DNA of 64,000 bases from Talpa occidentalis (taxonomy: Eukaryota; Chordata; Mammalia; Eulipotyphla; Talpidae). Below, piece by piece: positions 1-11,959 of the stretch. The DNA is taken from contig NW_023601433.1 of assembly GCF_014898055.3 (NCBI RefSeq), forward strand, positions 68,086,767 to 68,150,766, in the 5' to 3' direction. The translations under genes were made by a program, and so were the position numbers. Positions within the stretch are counted from its first letter, which is position 1. The number at the start of each line of letters is the position of its first letter. The notes below the pieces were generated by a model. It ran no database searches and was not told the DNA's origin. It was given only the letters and a program-made list of their open reading frames with translations.

Positions 1-1518
1 TCCAGTTATGTTTTCTTTTACTTCCCAGAGCCCATGCTGAGTAGCTTGCTTGCTGGCAGCATGCTAAGACTGTCATTTGTAAAAAGCAGTCCGCTCAGCT
101 ATAATTACTAATTTGATGTCACACTGGAATTGCAGTGCAGCTGTGAAAAGATCGACCACCAGGGAGATTCGCATTTCTCTGTCTCATTTAGAGGAGGCTA
201 AACTGCTGGAGCCATGAATGGAAGATGCCCTTCCACTAAAAAGGAAAGAATTAAAGAATAAAACAAGTCATAGCAGCTGTCAGAATTTGACAGCAGTTTA
301 AAAAAAAAAAAAAGCACTCCTCTGCTTTTTGAAATTTTAAGGCATCTGTACTTGCATGTTCTTATACTTGTTGCCATGAAAGCGATTCCATTATTGTTGG
401 AATATAACTTCTTTATTTCCTTCAGTTCCATCTTCGTTATTATAATAATGCAAATCACACTAATTATATGGCAAGCTGAAACCTACAGGATGGGATTTGT
501 CTGCACCCACATCACTATCTGAAATAACAGTTTTAAAACTTGTCATCAAGAAGTTAAAAGCATGAGAAATTAAAACTAAATTAAAAACTAAGAATTCAGA
601 TGACTCATTAATACTTATCAATGGAGATTCTCTAGGAAATTCATTCTTTGCATTATGATTATGATTTTATAGAGAATATCACAGGAGAGCAATGAAATGA
701 ATATTCTTTCTCACACTTGGTTTCATTGATAAAAGGCCAAAATATAGAAAATAAATATTTTGCCTTTTCTAGATAAGAATGATTATTTTGATAACATGTA
801 AAGTTTTATTTGTGATGACAAAGAGTAGCACGCTTTTGGGAGGAGTGAAATTTATTAACAGATGATGGAAAGAACCTGGAAATTGGCAGAAAAGGGAAAG
901 CAGAGAAATTTCTTAGAACTCAGAAAAACTTAGTATTTTTTTAATAATTCAGCTCCATTAATACATTTCATCTATTATTGATGCATTATATTTTAGTAAA
1001 CATTATCTCAAGTGTTGCTAATTATAAACAAACTGCTATATCAGAGAGACGTGATGTCCTATTGTCAACGCACAGTCTTCATCAATGAGTGATTTTACTT
1101 ACCATTAGTTTCCATATCTTCAAACTATTGCCTCTTATCCACTACCTTATAATTTAGAAGGGCATGTGGGTGGCTTTTCATAGCCATACTGTCTGGAAGA
1201 AAAGCTGTCACTAATCCCAAGCCCAGGCGTTCTTCCTTGGTGCAATAGTGCAGACAATTCTGGCATTTACATTAAAGTGTAAGCTGCGGTGATGCAGACT
1301 TATTTGCAAAAGTGCTGGAACTCTCAAATGGAGGAAAAATTTGCCAGCAGTAGTATAAAATCAAACTATTTCACTACTTTTTAAAATATTTATATCAAGG
1401 CTCAGAATAAATTGCTTTAGTACCACATTTTTAACTCCAAAACAATGCTTCTGTCAATGCAGTCAATGTTTCCTTGTTCTTTCCCATGTCATGGGGCTAG
1501 TATGAATTTTAGTTAATA

Positions 1519-1542
1519 TGTCCTTTTTTTAAAAAAAGGACA
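1519..1542. repeat. Perfect 24-bp palindrome
   Basis: tgtccttttttt followed directly by aaaaaaaggaca. The centre is a T7-A7 run. Confidence 0.95.
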
Positions 1543-1584
1543 GTGATTCCAAACACTGAAGAAGGAATTACAGCACAGTAATCA

Positions 1585-1805
1585 GAAATGTGAGCTCTGG
1601 TCTAGGAATCTGGCTTTGTCACTTCCTAAGCGTGGTTCATTAGAGGAGTTACTGAATCTGGCTATTGAGTAACTTCATTGACTCAAAGGAAGTAATAACA
1701 GCACCCATCCATAAGGTGGCTGTAAGAATTATATGACCATATTCATGTAATATTTAAAAGTGCCTGGCAATATAGTATGCACTGAACAGATATTAGTAAT
1801 TATTT
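1585..1805 (+). mobile_element. MIR SINE
   Basis: Order of features: gctctggtctaggaatctgg, ctttgtcacttcctaagcg, ggtggctgtaagaattatat, agtgcctggcaatatagtat. These match the MIR consensus order on the plus strand. Confidence 0.65.
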
Positions 1806-3198
1806 ACCTTTATAATTCCCAATATATCAAGATTAATATAAAAAAAAATACACACCAGAGTAGGTAAGGTTTGCCTCTGCCACTGTGTGATGGTGCATTG
1901 GAATTTAAGTTTCTTGGCCTCAACTCTGTTTTGTGTGTGGTGGAGACACTGGACTCTGATCTCTTGGGGTTCTTCCATCTCTGCCTTCTTTAAGGCCACC
2001 TCCAAGGGAAATGTTTTGAGGAACAACTGGCATACACTCAATGCGGGATAAAACATCTTACTGGAATCCTCAGAAAAGTGAGTTTCTGCTAAACAAATTT
2101 TATAATCTAGGTCTTTTCATAGAAATCTACACTAATAAAGGGGCTGAACATTTTTGGGGGGGCTGGCAGTGGAACTGTGGTGAATGCCATGGGTCCTTGT
2201 AAAGTATATGGTTCTACAAGCAATTCAAATAAGTAACTGAATGTTCTGCTTCCAAAGAAACATTACAGATACGACAATGCCAAGTATTTGTGGTTTTCCT
2301 TCACACAGTGTCCTCATATTATGACTTAATTAGCAGCTGCGGCCACGCTATTAGCTGTACCTGTCTTTCCTGGCTTTGGTTGTCAGAGCAAACCAAACTC
2401 TGGTGACTAAGGAAATAAAACGAACAGAGAGGGGAAAAGGCTGCTAGCAGTTACCTCCAGGGACCTGTGAATGACGTAAAACAGAGCAACAGACTGGAGC
2501 GGCAGATCCCATCCACGGCTCCTAACTCACGGGCTGACTTCTTACTACAATGCTCAAAAGGCTGTGTGGCCTTTAAACAATCCAGATGTTTTTCCCTAGG
2601 AGAATATCCCAATGATACTAAGCCTTTGAGTCATTCATGGACTAAAATACGCGTTTGGGTCTTGGGCGCCTGGAAGAGACGTTTAATCAGTAACATGGCC
2701 TTGTTTCTGCTTCTTTTAGACGAAGCTGTGGTCTTCAGGGTGATAGGTTTACATGGAGGTTGGAAGTGTAAAAATATCTTCACCAGTGCACAGTACAAAT
2801 ACAAATTCTCAAAGAAGTATTGTAAGGTAAATGAATTTAATCAGGCTTTTTATGCTACTAGCCACTGTGGCTATCACCTGTGGCCTTGATGGTGTTAATG
2901 CAGAAGGCGCGTGGGCATGGCACACTGCCTGATTGTGGATGCCTGGAGCATGGGTGTGTGTACATGTGTAAGTGAACCTAGGAGGGAGGTGATAAAACGG
3001 CAGCATCACTCAGGGTGAGGGGGGCGCTTAAGTTGCTGTCTCCCTGCTGGCTGGTTTCCCCTACTTACAGTTAAAACCTGTGAAGATGATGCCAAGGCCT
3101 CCAAAGTTCTCTTTTAAACTGTTAGAACTGATGGTGAACCCACCCAGCCTGAGATGATTAAATAACAAGTATGCACCGGGTTCTTTTTCCTCTCTCTC

Positions 3199-3462
3199 GC
3201 TTTTTTAAAGATTTATTTATGCATACAAGAACTGGGGTGTAGGCTAGAGGTGCAGGGGTGAGAGGATTCACCAGAGACAGAGTGGGGAGCAGAACAGGCA
3301 GATTGACTGAAATACACTGCTGAGGGGAAGCAGCGGGCGAGACAGGAGAGGTCTGCTGTGCCGTGTTGATCAGCTCCCTGGCTGGGGATCGAACTTGTGG
3401 TGCAGTGGCTGCTGATAGCTTCATAGTGCTGCGACTTAACCCCTTGCACCACCAGGGATGCC
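3199..3462 (-). mobile_element. tRNA-Glu-type SINE, 'ggggttaag' subfamily
   Basis: Read on the minus strand this begins with a head like tccctggtggtgcaaggggttaag. It has a B-box-like gttcgatcccc, then a ctgctcccctcagcagtgta body and a tail ending in aaataaatctttaaaaaa. A possible target duplication, cctctctctc, flanks it at 3189-3198 and 3461-3470, although this is low-complexity sequence. Confidence 0.88.
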
Positions 3463-3679
3463 TCTCTCTCACTGCTTAACTCCCTGAAGTCTAGCTTCTG
3501 TTCTGCCATTGATCACTGCCAAGGTGACCTGGTGATTTCTCTGTTGATAAGCTCAAAGGATAATTCTCAGTCTTCATCCTACCTGACCTTGCAAAAGCAC
3601 CTGATACTGGGAAAACTCTCTTCTTCTAGATTCTGGGTGCAGATCAGACTGCAGGTTTCCTAAGAATACGGGTATTATT

Positions 3680-3962
3680 GGGCCTCTCTGGTGGCGCAAG
3701 GGGTTAAGCACAGCACTATTAAGCAATCCTCAGCCTCTGCAACATGAGTTCGATCCCTGCCGGCCAGGGAGCAAACCACAAGGCGCAGCAGACTTCTCCT
3801 GACTCGCCCGCTGCTCCCCTCAGCAGTGTACTTCGGTCAATCTGCCTGTTCTGTGCCCCACTCCGTTTCTGGTGAATCCTCTCACCCCGCCACCCCGGCC
3901 CCCAGACCTCTGGCTTGTACCCCAGCTCTTAAATGCATAAATAAATAAATCTTTAAAAAAAA
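3680..3962 (+). mobile_element. tRNA-Glu-type SINE, 'ggggttaag' subfamily
   Basis: A full-length copy from gggcctctctggtggcgcaa to a taaataaataaatcttt(A)n tail. A perfect 15-base target duplication, aatacgggtattatt, is at 3665-3679 and 3963-3977. It faces the SINE at 3199-3462 across about 220 bases. Confidence 0.95.
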
Positions 3963-4227
3963 AATACGGGTATTATTCACTAAGGGATTTCTCAGAATGC
4001 TTTACTCAGAGCAGATGCTCAATAAACATCTTAACACATGATCCAGACTTCCTGGCTCACCTCCTGTCTCTTAGCTGACCCACTACAGGGCCCTCTTCCC
4101 TCACCTGCTCCTTAAATGATGATTTTCTTTCAGGCTGGTTCTAGAAATGCACTTGTGCGCAGCACACTCTCCCTGACTTTTCATAAAAACAGGTCAGTTT
4201 TAGTCAGTTTAATTTGGTACAGAATGT

Positions 4228-4280
4228 TACATCTTAATCACACTGATTTAATCACACTGATTCTTAATCACGCTGATTTA
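4228..4280. repeat. Short tandem repeat, ttaatcacactgat units
   Basis: cttaatcacactgattta is followed by atcacactgattc and ttaatcacgctgattta, giving three related units of about 14-18 bases. Confidence 0.88.
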
Positions 4281-4399
4281 TGTTGAATCTGTCTAGAATC
4301 TTGCATAATAAACTAAATGTGGTCAGGAAGAGATTAAAAACTGTAGTCTCCGCTTTCCTAATTATTCAAACAAAAAACACTCAACATTATCTTAACATT

Positions 4400-4565
4400 T
4401 TAGAGTCAGAAAGGAGTTTAAAATTCATCCAAAGCCAATACTTATAGGTGGAGTTGAAACTCCACAGTGTATAGGTGAGAAAACTGGGTGTAGAGGTGAG
4501 GAAACTTGAGCCAACAGCTGTGCCTGGCTAGTTGTTGAGCTGCGCCTGCAGTCTGGAGCCTAAGT
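4400..4565 (-). mobile_element. MIR-like fragment
   Basis: The reverse-oriented core tataggtgagaaaactgggt, gaggtgaggaaacttgagcc and the downstream ctggctagttgttgagctgc fit a diverged MIR. Tentative. Confidence 0.4.
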
Positions 4566-4998
4566 AACTACACCTAAGTTTCAAGACCATGGTGCATGTG
4601 AAAGAATTTTTCAATCCCACTGAAAACTAAACACTATCTGGCTATGCGACACAGAGGCATGGGACAGCTAATGTGAGCAGGAGAAATGCAGTTAACACTC
4701 CTCACTGCAACACATTTCTCACAGTGGCGGCTAATGGGGAGATGAATCACGGCATGAAAGGGAACGAAAAGTAGAGCTTTCCCAACAAAAGGGCTGTCTG
4801 TGGCACAGTGAAAGACACAATTGGACTTTTAGGAGTGAACTTAATGTCCTCTATATGGAAGTCGATCTATAAATTATACACAGTTGAAACTTATCTAACA
4901 ATGTTATTTCAAATAAAACAACTATATTAAGAAAAGAGAAGCAGGACTGTTGGAACACTCCCACAGAATTATGGTGAGAAATGTGTCGGGGTACTTAC

Positions 4999-5037
4999 CT
5001 TTTCTTTGTCACTAGCTTCTCTAGCCACAGTAGAGCC
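4999..5037 (-). CDS. PIP4K2A: PIP4K2A exon 6, a 39-base small exon (residues 214-226)
   Basis: This short in-frame exon encodes GSTVAREASDKEK. The acceptor is gtgtttcag before GGCTCTACT and the donor is GAAAAG|gtaagt. It continues exactly from KYDLK at the end of the preceding exon, giving the conserved KYDLKGSTVAREAS stretch of PIP kinases. Thirteen codons with phase 0 on both sides make it removable without a frameshift. The next exon (starting AKELP in the family) is not seen in bases 1-4998, so it lies beyond the window edge. Exon numbers here assume one upstream coding exon. Confidence 0.94.
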
Positions 5038-7529
5038 CTGAAACACAAAGAAATGATAATAACATGCATGTTGAGGTGCTGGCGTTAACGTGTTTAAAAG
5101 ATGCATGAGTTCCAGAGCACAGGAATAAGCACCGACTTGACTTTGGAGCCTCCTCCTGAGTGACTGTCCCTCCTGATGGCTGCTGGGTCTGCAGGTGCTG
5201 CTCCCTCTGTAGGGGCTGCTTGCTCTGTCTCCAACCCTGCCCCTACCATATCCCTGTGCTTTCTTCTCCCTGGTTCGTGTCCCTCTGCTGGAAATTGGAA
5301 AACTTGACAATCACTGAAATGATACCTTATTAATAAATACTGGATCAAAACCATGCTTTTCTCCTTACATCAACTGCCAGAAATGGTGTCTTATGATCTT
5401 CAAAGGTAAAGTGGGCCACCAGCTGGCTGAGTGTCCACTGGGGCACTGACTGCCTCTTTCCCCGCTTTATGTCTTCCAGATGTGGGTGTTCCCAGCCCTC
5501 TGACTGCCTTTCTAGAGTTACAGATGAACATGTTTTCCTCACTATCAATAAGCCCCTGGGGTACTTTCTGTGCCCCCTCTCTTTGAAGATTCCCTTCCAA
5601 CTTTATTTGTACCTTTCTTGTACCGGGCCCTAAGTGGAAGAAAACAGTTCTTGGTCTCAGCAATTCTGGCTCTCCTGTACGGGCTTTCAAAACTATGCTT
5701 CAGCACTCTGCCACTGTCAGAGAAAACCAGGGTCCACCACAGATGTCAACAGGGGGGCTTTTGGGATTGAGTTCAAGCAGAGACACTTTCCTTTGTTTGT
5801 GGAAGATTTAAATGCAAAAGATAAAGCCGGGAAGCAAATGGTCCAGTAAACTCCTAAGAGTGTCAATATGATAATGACTATTCTTTGGGCTCCTCAGCGA
5901 CCATCTTACTGTCTCTCACACAGTAATGCCCAGTGATGCTGAATAAATGTTTGAAGAAGGATCACGGACTAATTTGCTGGTTTCTCTTCCCCTCCAGCAC
6001 TGGACACCCAAACTATCATAAGGTCAGCAGATTCATTCAGCTGATCACCTCTTAAATAGACATTTATTGCTCTGGAATACTTGAATTAGTCAATTATTAA
6101 GAGAACTTACATGTGACTTGGGAAAAGTAAAAGAAGCTTCTAGATGGGCCATTCTTAGAGAAGTCAAAATTTTTACAGTTTTCATTCATGCAGCTCAGGC
6201 ATTGATTGTGTGTTGCCTATTAACTCACAGATGAGGAGACCCCTTGCCCTGGGGAAGGGAGGGGGTGAGACCAGCTTGGACTCTCCTCGGATCAGTTCTC
6301 CCCCTCTGATTCTCTCGGGGATATGCTGGGAACACAAAGCTGACCCATCAAATGAAGAAGGATGCTGTTAATCACTTAAAAGGAGAACCTAAGGCCTATT
6401 CCACATGAGCAGCAGTGTGTTCTGTTTAGTTAAGACCAGCAAGATCTATTTTTCTTCTTTAGGGATTCCTGGACATGGTCTCAAATATCTTTCTTTGCAC
6501 ACTGATTTCTAATAATGTTCCTGAATTTAAAAAAAAACTCGGGGGGCATTTGTAATATTTGAGCATTGCTTATGCTGCAAACAGAGGAAGAAACTATCTC
6601 TCTTTATATCCCTAACTGAGTTTAGGGTTCATGAATGCTTTTCCCCTCCTACAATATAATTTACCTTAGTTCTGATTCTCAGTAGAGCTCAGAGATAAAT
6701 AAAGCTGCTTGGCTGGGCCATGTGCAGGGGGCTGCATGCTGTCATGTCACAGAAATGACATTTGTTGCCAATGATAACAGTTGAGTTTTCAAGTGAAAAT
6801 GGTGATTTTCTAAAACTTGTATCTACCATGTTAAGATTGATAGCTTCTCAATACTTAAAGCCTTTTCTGATGAGATCAGTAGTGATATTAATGTGACTTA
6901 TTGATACTACCTAATGAAATGTGTCATTATTTTGAAGAGCACATAAGTCTGTGCACTTGATGTTCCAAATAACCCAAGCATGATGCAGTCAGACTAATGC
7001 ATGTAAACAGACCAATGGAATTTAATGAAAAGAGCATAAAGAGTTCACTGATGTGATTTCAGATTCCACTGAATTTTGAGAAATGACCACTTGTCAGGTT
7101 TTAGTGTAGTATCAAACAATTTCTCCAATTTTCTGAAAAAGTTAATAAACCACCCTACCCTTTCCTAACTACACATTTGCATAAGGTAAGATTTTTTTCG
7201 CACACTTCATATCTCGATATGACTTTCCGACTGAATTATATTAAGTCAGGCATTAAAGAGATTTGCAAAGATATAAAACAATTCTTATCTTACTACATTT
7301 TGGGGGAAAATATAGCTAATTATAAATATACATAATATAGGTATTTCATAAAAATATATGAATTGTAATGATTTTATTTTAAGTAAGTTAAGTATTTTTT
7401 AATTTCTCATGTTAACTTCTAATATAAATGTCAGTAGACATAATTTACATAAGGAATAGCTTTCTGGAGTTCTCTTTTGAGTGTGAAAGAATCTAAGGTT
7501 AAAAAAAAAAGTTGAGACCCAGTGATAAA

Positions 7530-7690
7530 GAACAAAGGTTGGCAAATTTTTTTCTGGAAAGGATCCAGAGGGTAAATGTTTTAGGTTTTGTGATGCATAA
7601 GGCCTCTGCCACTATAGTGCAAAAACAGGCAAAAACAATGGATATGGCAAGCAGGCAGGATCATACTTGGCAGGCCCCTGACTTGACCAT
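7530..7690 (+). mobile_element. hAT-type non-autonomous DNA element relic
   Basis: The text ggttggcaaatttttttctg, taaatgttttaggttttgtg, gcctctgccactatagtgca is typical of the common mammalian 'ggcaaactttttctg' hAT-derived repeats. The copy at 63025-63235 is related but in the other orientation. Confidence 0.5.
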
Positions 7691-7719
7691 TTTCCCTCTA
7701 AGTCAGTGATCCTAGAAGT

Positions 7720-8162
7720 CAGATCATGTTAGTCTACCCTCAGAGCCTCCAAGAGGTCCCGTCACTCAGCTCTGGCCTTGAGCTATGTTGCCTCAGGGCC
7801 TTTGCACTTGCAGGTTCTCTTTGCTGGGAATATTCTTTTCTCAGATCATTTCCTCACCTTTTTTAGGTCTGTTCAAATGTCACCTTCTCAGTAAAGGCTT
7901 TCCTTAGAGCTTGGCTAAAATTGTTTCTCCCAGCCTTTCTTGTGTATTTCTATGCATAGCACTTATAAAACATAAATATCATTAAATGACATACAACTAT
8001 ACTATATAATTTATTTATTACTTTTACTTACTATCTTTACATACCAGAATGCCACCTCCTTGAGTGCAGGATTGCTCTGTTTGCTCATCATACCATTCCT
8101 AGCATGTAAAATAGTGCTTGGTACATAGCTGGTGTTCAATAAATACTTATTGAATACATTAG
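7720..8162 (+). mobile_element. L2 LINE 3' end
   Basis: Plus-oriented L2-type sequence: gcctcagggcctttgcactt, tcaaatgtcaccttctcagt, gccacctccttgagtgcagg, and the terminal gtacatagctggtgttcaat-aaatacttattgaata. It is an old relic adjoining the exon 5 donor side by about 160 bases. Confidence 0.75.
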
Positions 8163-8325
8163 AGATGATACCTCTAAATGGTGCATGGACCTTCTGGTAA
8201 AGTCAGCAAGTGATTCTTGTTTAACACAAAGGAGTGCATTGCTTGTAGCCTGGTGGCTTTAGCATGATCAGTTACAGCATTAATGATTTAGATGAGCAAG
8301 CTCACTTAATAAAAATAAATCTCAC

Positions 8326-8472
8326 CTTTAGGTCATATTTCCTATATACAGATAACCGGTGGCTGAAGACATTTCTTGTAACAATCACATATATTTCAAC
8401 TCCATCAACATTAAGCCGGTACATGCCCAAGAACTGGGGGAGAAGAGTGACCCCATGACACTCCACTATATA
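8326..8472 (-). CDS. PIP4K2A: PIP4K2A exon 5 (residues 165-213, includes TRNVF)
   Basis: This 147-base exon (49 codons, phase 0/0) has acceptor cccgtgcag before TATATAGTGGAG and donor CTAAAG|gtgaga. It starts [20 protein letters not shown], carries [14 protein letters not shown], and ends KYDLK. TRNVF corresponds to the GTP-sensing motif described in the beta isoform (T201/N203/F205 there). The residue after CHG is Val, where I recall Ile in the human protein, a conservative change. KYDLK is the conserved stretch just before the GST loop encoded by the next exon. The frame is open and intact. Confidence 0.96.
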
Positions 8473-9484
8473 CTGCACGGGAGACACAAAAAAGGAAAAC
8501 AAAATAGCCAATCAAAAGCTGCTCTTTCAGATGTGAAATACAACTCTATAGTTTCATGCAAAGTGAAATCATTAAGGTCTTATTTGGAGAAAATGACCAT
8601 TTTTGCAGCCAGGTCTATGTTTGCCATGTATATATATACACAGTAAGAAAATTCAACTTTATATTTTTTTCTAAGATTCCAAACTATTTTGTAAAGTCAA
8701 ATTTTGGATGTAACAATAACAGTGTAAAGCAAGAGGACAAGGGACTGGTCCTTTCATAATTCCTTTAAAGTGAAATTACTCTACTTAGGGCCTCCACCTT
8801 CCTCTGCAGAAGCTCTGATGATGATTTTACAAGGTTGAAGCTGAGTCACTTGGCTACTAAGATCAGCTCCTTGATCAGTGTTGAAGATGAGATGAAAGAG
8901 GAAATCATGGCGAGAGCTCATTGTTAGCCAGCTGAGAAGGTTGGGCTCTAGTCCGAGCTTTTTATTCCTCATGAGACCCTATGGTCTTGAGCGATGGTGT
9001 GAAGGCCAGGTGCAGTTCCACCAACGAGCCCTGGGTTTCTGCTCTACAACAGACAAGGTTCTCTGGTGCCATGCTGGGTTTCATTAGGTCTACTAAACTA
9101 GTCCTAGCTTTGACCACATTTCCAATTAGAGTTGTAAAAAAACGTGAGTTGGGAAGTCTTTAATGACCATACTCTAAAAGGCCACCAGATGGAGACACTT
9201 CTCCTTGAAAGCAGATCCTTACAAAACAGGGAACCCAATGCATTTTCCAAAGGAAAGTTAACTTTTACTTTCTTTAAAATGAGGGAGAAAGATTTCAAAA
9301 AGGCTTCTTGATGCTCATGACATAGGTGTGACATCTCTAGGCTATGAATGGCAAGACTAGCATAATTTCAAAACTGTGAAAATGCACACATTGTAAATAT
9401 TTACAAAGAGGTGCCTAGAAGAATGGTGACAGAAGAGTGACAGAATTTGGGGTGACTTTGCTTTCTTTTCTTTTTTAAATACTA

Positions 9485-9880
9485 CTTTTTTTTTTTTTTT
9501 TACAATGAACACTTTATCAAAAAAGCAAGCACTGAGAATGCCTTTTCAAATTTGTTACTGACAAGCACTATCAACAATTAAATCTCAAATATTTAACCAT
9601 ACATATCCCTTAGAACCATGGGCTGATTAATACTGTAATGCAATAATAAATCCACAAGTTCTAATCAGAATTTTTAAAACATGAAACTCAACTGCCACAA
9701 AATCTCAGTTTTCTTCGCTCTTAGGCGCTCAACAAGAATAATAAGTATTATGAATACCTGATTTGCTGCTCTTAAGCAAAATGAAATGCCATTACAAGAT
9801 TCACAGTTGACTGAAAGATTCAGCAGAGGGAAATCTAAGTGATGCACTGAGACAGATAAATATTTATATCTCCCCATGAT
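9485..9880 (-). pseudogene. Possible processed retrocopy of an unidentified mRNA 3' end
   Basis: The left end is a run of about 18 T's, i.e. a poly(A) tail on the minus strand. It is preceded on that strand by gataaagtgttcattgt, where gataaa could be a variant cleavage signal. A minus-strand open stretch (9674-9877) ends in KKTEILWQLSFMF with a stop, then about 190 bases of UTR-like sequence. I do not recognise the protein and found no clear target duplication. A simple A-rich expansion in the intron is an alternative. Confidence 0.3.
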
Positions 9881-10095
9881 AGTGTGAACCTGGGCTCTGG
9901 CTTTGAGAAATTGCTGTTATTATGTTTTACTCAATTTTTTTAGGGGTTTGAAGTGACAATTTAATATAGCATCAAATTAATCTTTCAATGTAAAGTCTTG
10001 TTTCATTTAATGTTTTTGAAAGGTTAAATTATCTGTAATCCTTATTGTGCCTCTGGCTATGTTTACAAAGCACTTCAACAGCACACACTTGACAT

Positions 10096-10175
10096 AAAGG
10101 GAGGGAGGGAGAGAGGAAGGAAGGAAGAAGTAGATAGAGAAGGCGAGAGGGAAGGAAGGAAAATAGAAAAAAAAG
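10096..10175. repeat. Polypurine (GGGA/GGAA) tract
   Basis: About 80 bases of nearly pure G/A made of ggga, ggaa and gaga units with a few breaks (agtagatagaga, aggcgagagg). Confidence 0.9.
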
Positions 10176-11907
10176 TAAGTTTGCCTCAAATTAAGGATTG
10201 CTCTGCTTCAGAATGACCAAACAAACAATACTTTCTTTGAATTGATATTTTAGGACAGTAGTCTGTAAGTGTTAGTTAATAACATATATTTTGATTTCAA
10301 ATAGTTTTGAAGTAAAGGAATGTAAGGATAACTACATTTAAGCTAACACAAATATAAAACTATAGCTTTTCTTAACTTAGCAAAATCAGGTTTAAAAGGA
10401 ACAAGCATTCCTCTGCAGTGTTTACAAACATTCTTAGTATTGAGATAATGCAGAATATACTGGAAGCCTTTCATTCCATTTGTTATAGTATAATAAAGAC
10501 CCATAAATAACACTGTTATTAAAGATGAAATGACTTTGTCAGAAACACTTTATAAAGCACAGATGACATCCACTCACATCTGACAGCTAAAATGCAGCAT
10601 CACCATGGTTAAGAGCACTGAGGTCTTGCTGCCTGGCTGTGGGGCAGATCTGAAGCTCCTCTGGATCTGCTGTCCTGAAACACTGGCCCTATAGCACAGC
10701 AGCTTGGAAGGATAGTACCCAGAGAGTCCCAAAAGTGGGCTGTGGCTTGGCTAGCTTTCATGGTAGTTTGGCTTCTCCCTTGGCCCAAACCTCCTTCTTT
10801 CCTATTCCTTACAAGGCTTTGCTCCCTAGTCAGTGTCTTGACCCCAAACTGTGTGGGCTTCTGCTTAAGGGAAGCAGAAGTCAGTAGACACAGAGACAAC
10901 AGGCAGCCAGGAATTGCAGCATTTAAGACTACAGGAAATAGAATTTGGACAGTGATGCACGAAACATTAAAAAAAATAAAGGAAGCATTTCAGAGATGTA
11001 CATACCAAAATATCAGGAATGAATAAGCACATTAAAAAGCAGAACATCTAGAAGGAGAAATAAAACCAAAGAAATAAGAAAAAAATCACTGGACAGATGA
11101 GAAGACAGATTAGAACAGCAGAGAAGAGAGTTAGGACTGGGCGGTACAATCGAGTTGTTAACCCAGGATGGAGCAGACATGTTCAGAGATAGGAAAGTGG
11201 GAAAGAAAAGTTAAGAGACATGGAGGACAGAATGAGAACATCAAATTTGTAGCTGTTGGAAAGATAGAAGGAGAGAACAGTGATGTGTTAGAAAGGATGA
11301 TGAGATTTCGAGAAACTGCTGCAGGCAAGGCGTGCTGGTGAGTGTGTTGGTCAGCTCTTTGGCGCCTGGGGAACAAATGGCTCCAAATGTCCCTATTAGC
11401 AAGAGATCTACAAAAAGGAAAGTCCTGCAAAGTAGAGCTTGACAGGGCACTCCCTGGACCACAGGGACCCAAAGCTGGCAAATCTTCCTAAGAGAAAATC
11501 AAGAAATGTGTCTCAAATCCAAGGCAGATGGCACTATTGGGAGGTCATCTGCAGTTGCTTGGTTCTATGGGGCTTACAGGATTTAGAAAGTTAACTGTCT
11601 TTTTGTATTCCATTATCCCTTCTTCCAGATAGTGAACAAAAAGGTCAGTTGACTCAGAAACTTTCTGTTGATCTAGAAAGCAGGTACTTCTCTGTCACTT
11701 ACAGTGGGCTTCATTGGGATTGCCTGGAATGTTAGAGAAATAAAATCTCCAGTCCCACCCATATCCCCCCAACTATGGAGCCAGAATCCATGTTTTCCTG
11801 TATTCTCAGGTGTTTTGTCTACAATCGAAGCTTCAGAAGCACTGATGTAATAATATGTGGCCTTTTATCTTTCAGTGTCATGCCCCCTCTCCCCAGTTTT
11901 AACTTTT

Positions 11908-11916
11908 TTAAAAAAT

Positions 11917-11959
<43 letters not shown>

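Larger units (their letters stand above)
1..4998 (-). other. PIP4K2A intron 6 (5' part), non-coding
   Basis: No further coding exon could be found below 4999. The segment contains two SINEs in opposite orientation (3.20-3.96 kb), MIR-like pieces (1.6-1.8 kb and about 4.4-4.56 kb), a 24-bp palindrome (1.52 kb) and a small tandem repeat (4.23 kb). Bases 1-1500 and 1.8-3.2 kb show nothing I can identify. Confidence 0.8.
5038..8325 (-). other. PIP4K2A intron 5, non-coding
   Basis: A 3.3-kb intron between the 39-base exon and exon 5. The right half is repeat-derived: a hAT-like relic at 7.53-7.69 kb and an L2 3' region at 7.72-8.16 kb. Bases 5.04-7.5 kb show no recognisable element except a short L2/MIR-like tail near 5.9 kb. 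Confidence 0.85.

Noticed and set aside
4845..4930. Possible additional L1 3' end (aattatacacagttgaaact...)
   Set aside because: The resemblance is to a short A/T-rich phrase only. Not enough to annotate.
8264..8458. Plus-strand open frame over exon 5
   Set aside because: Antisense shadow of the PIP4K2A exon on the minus strand.
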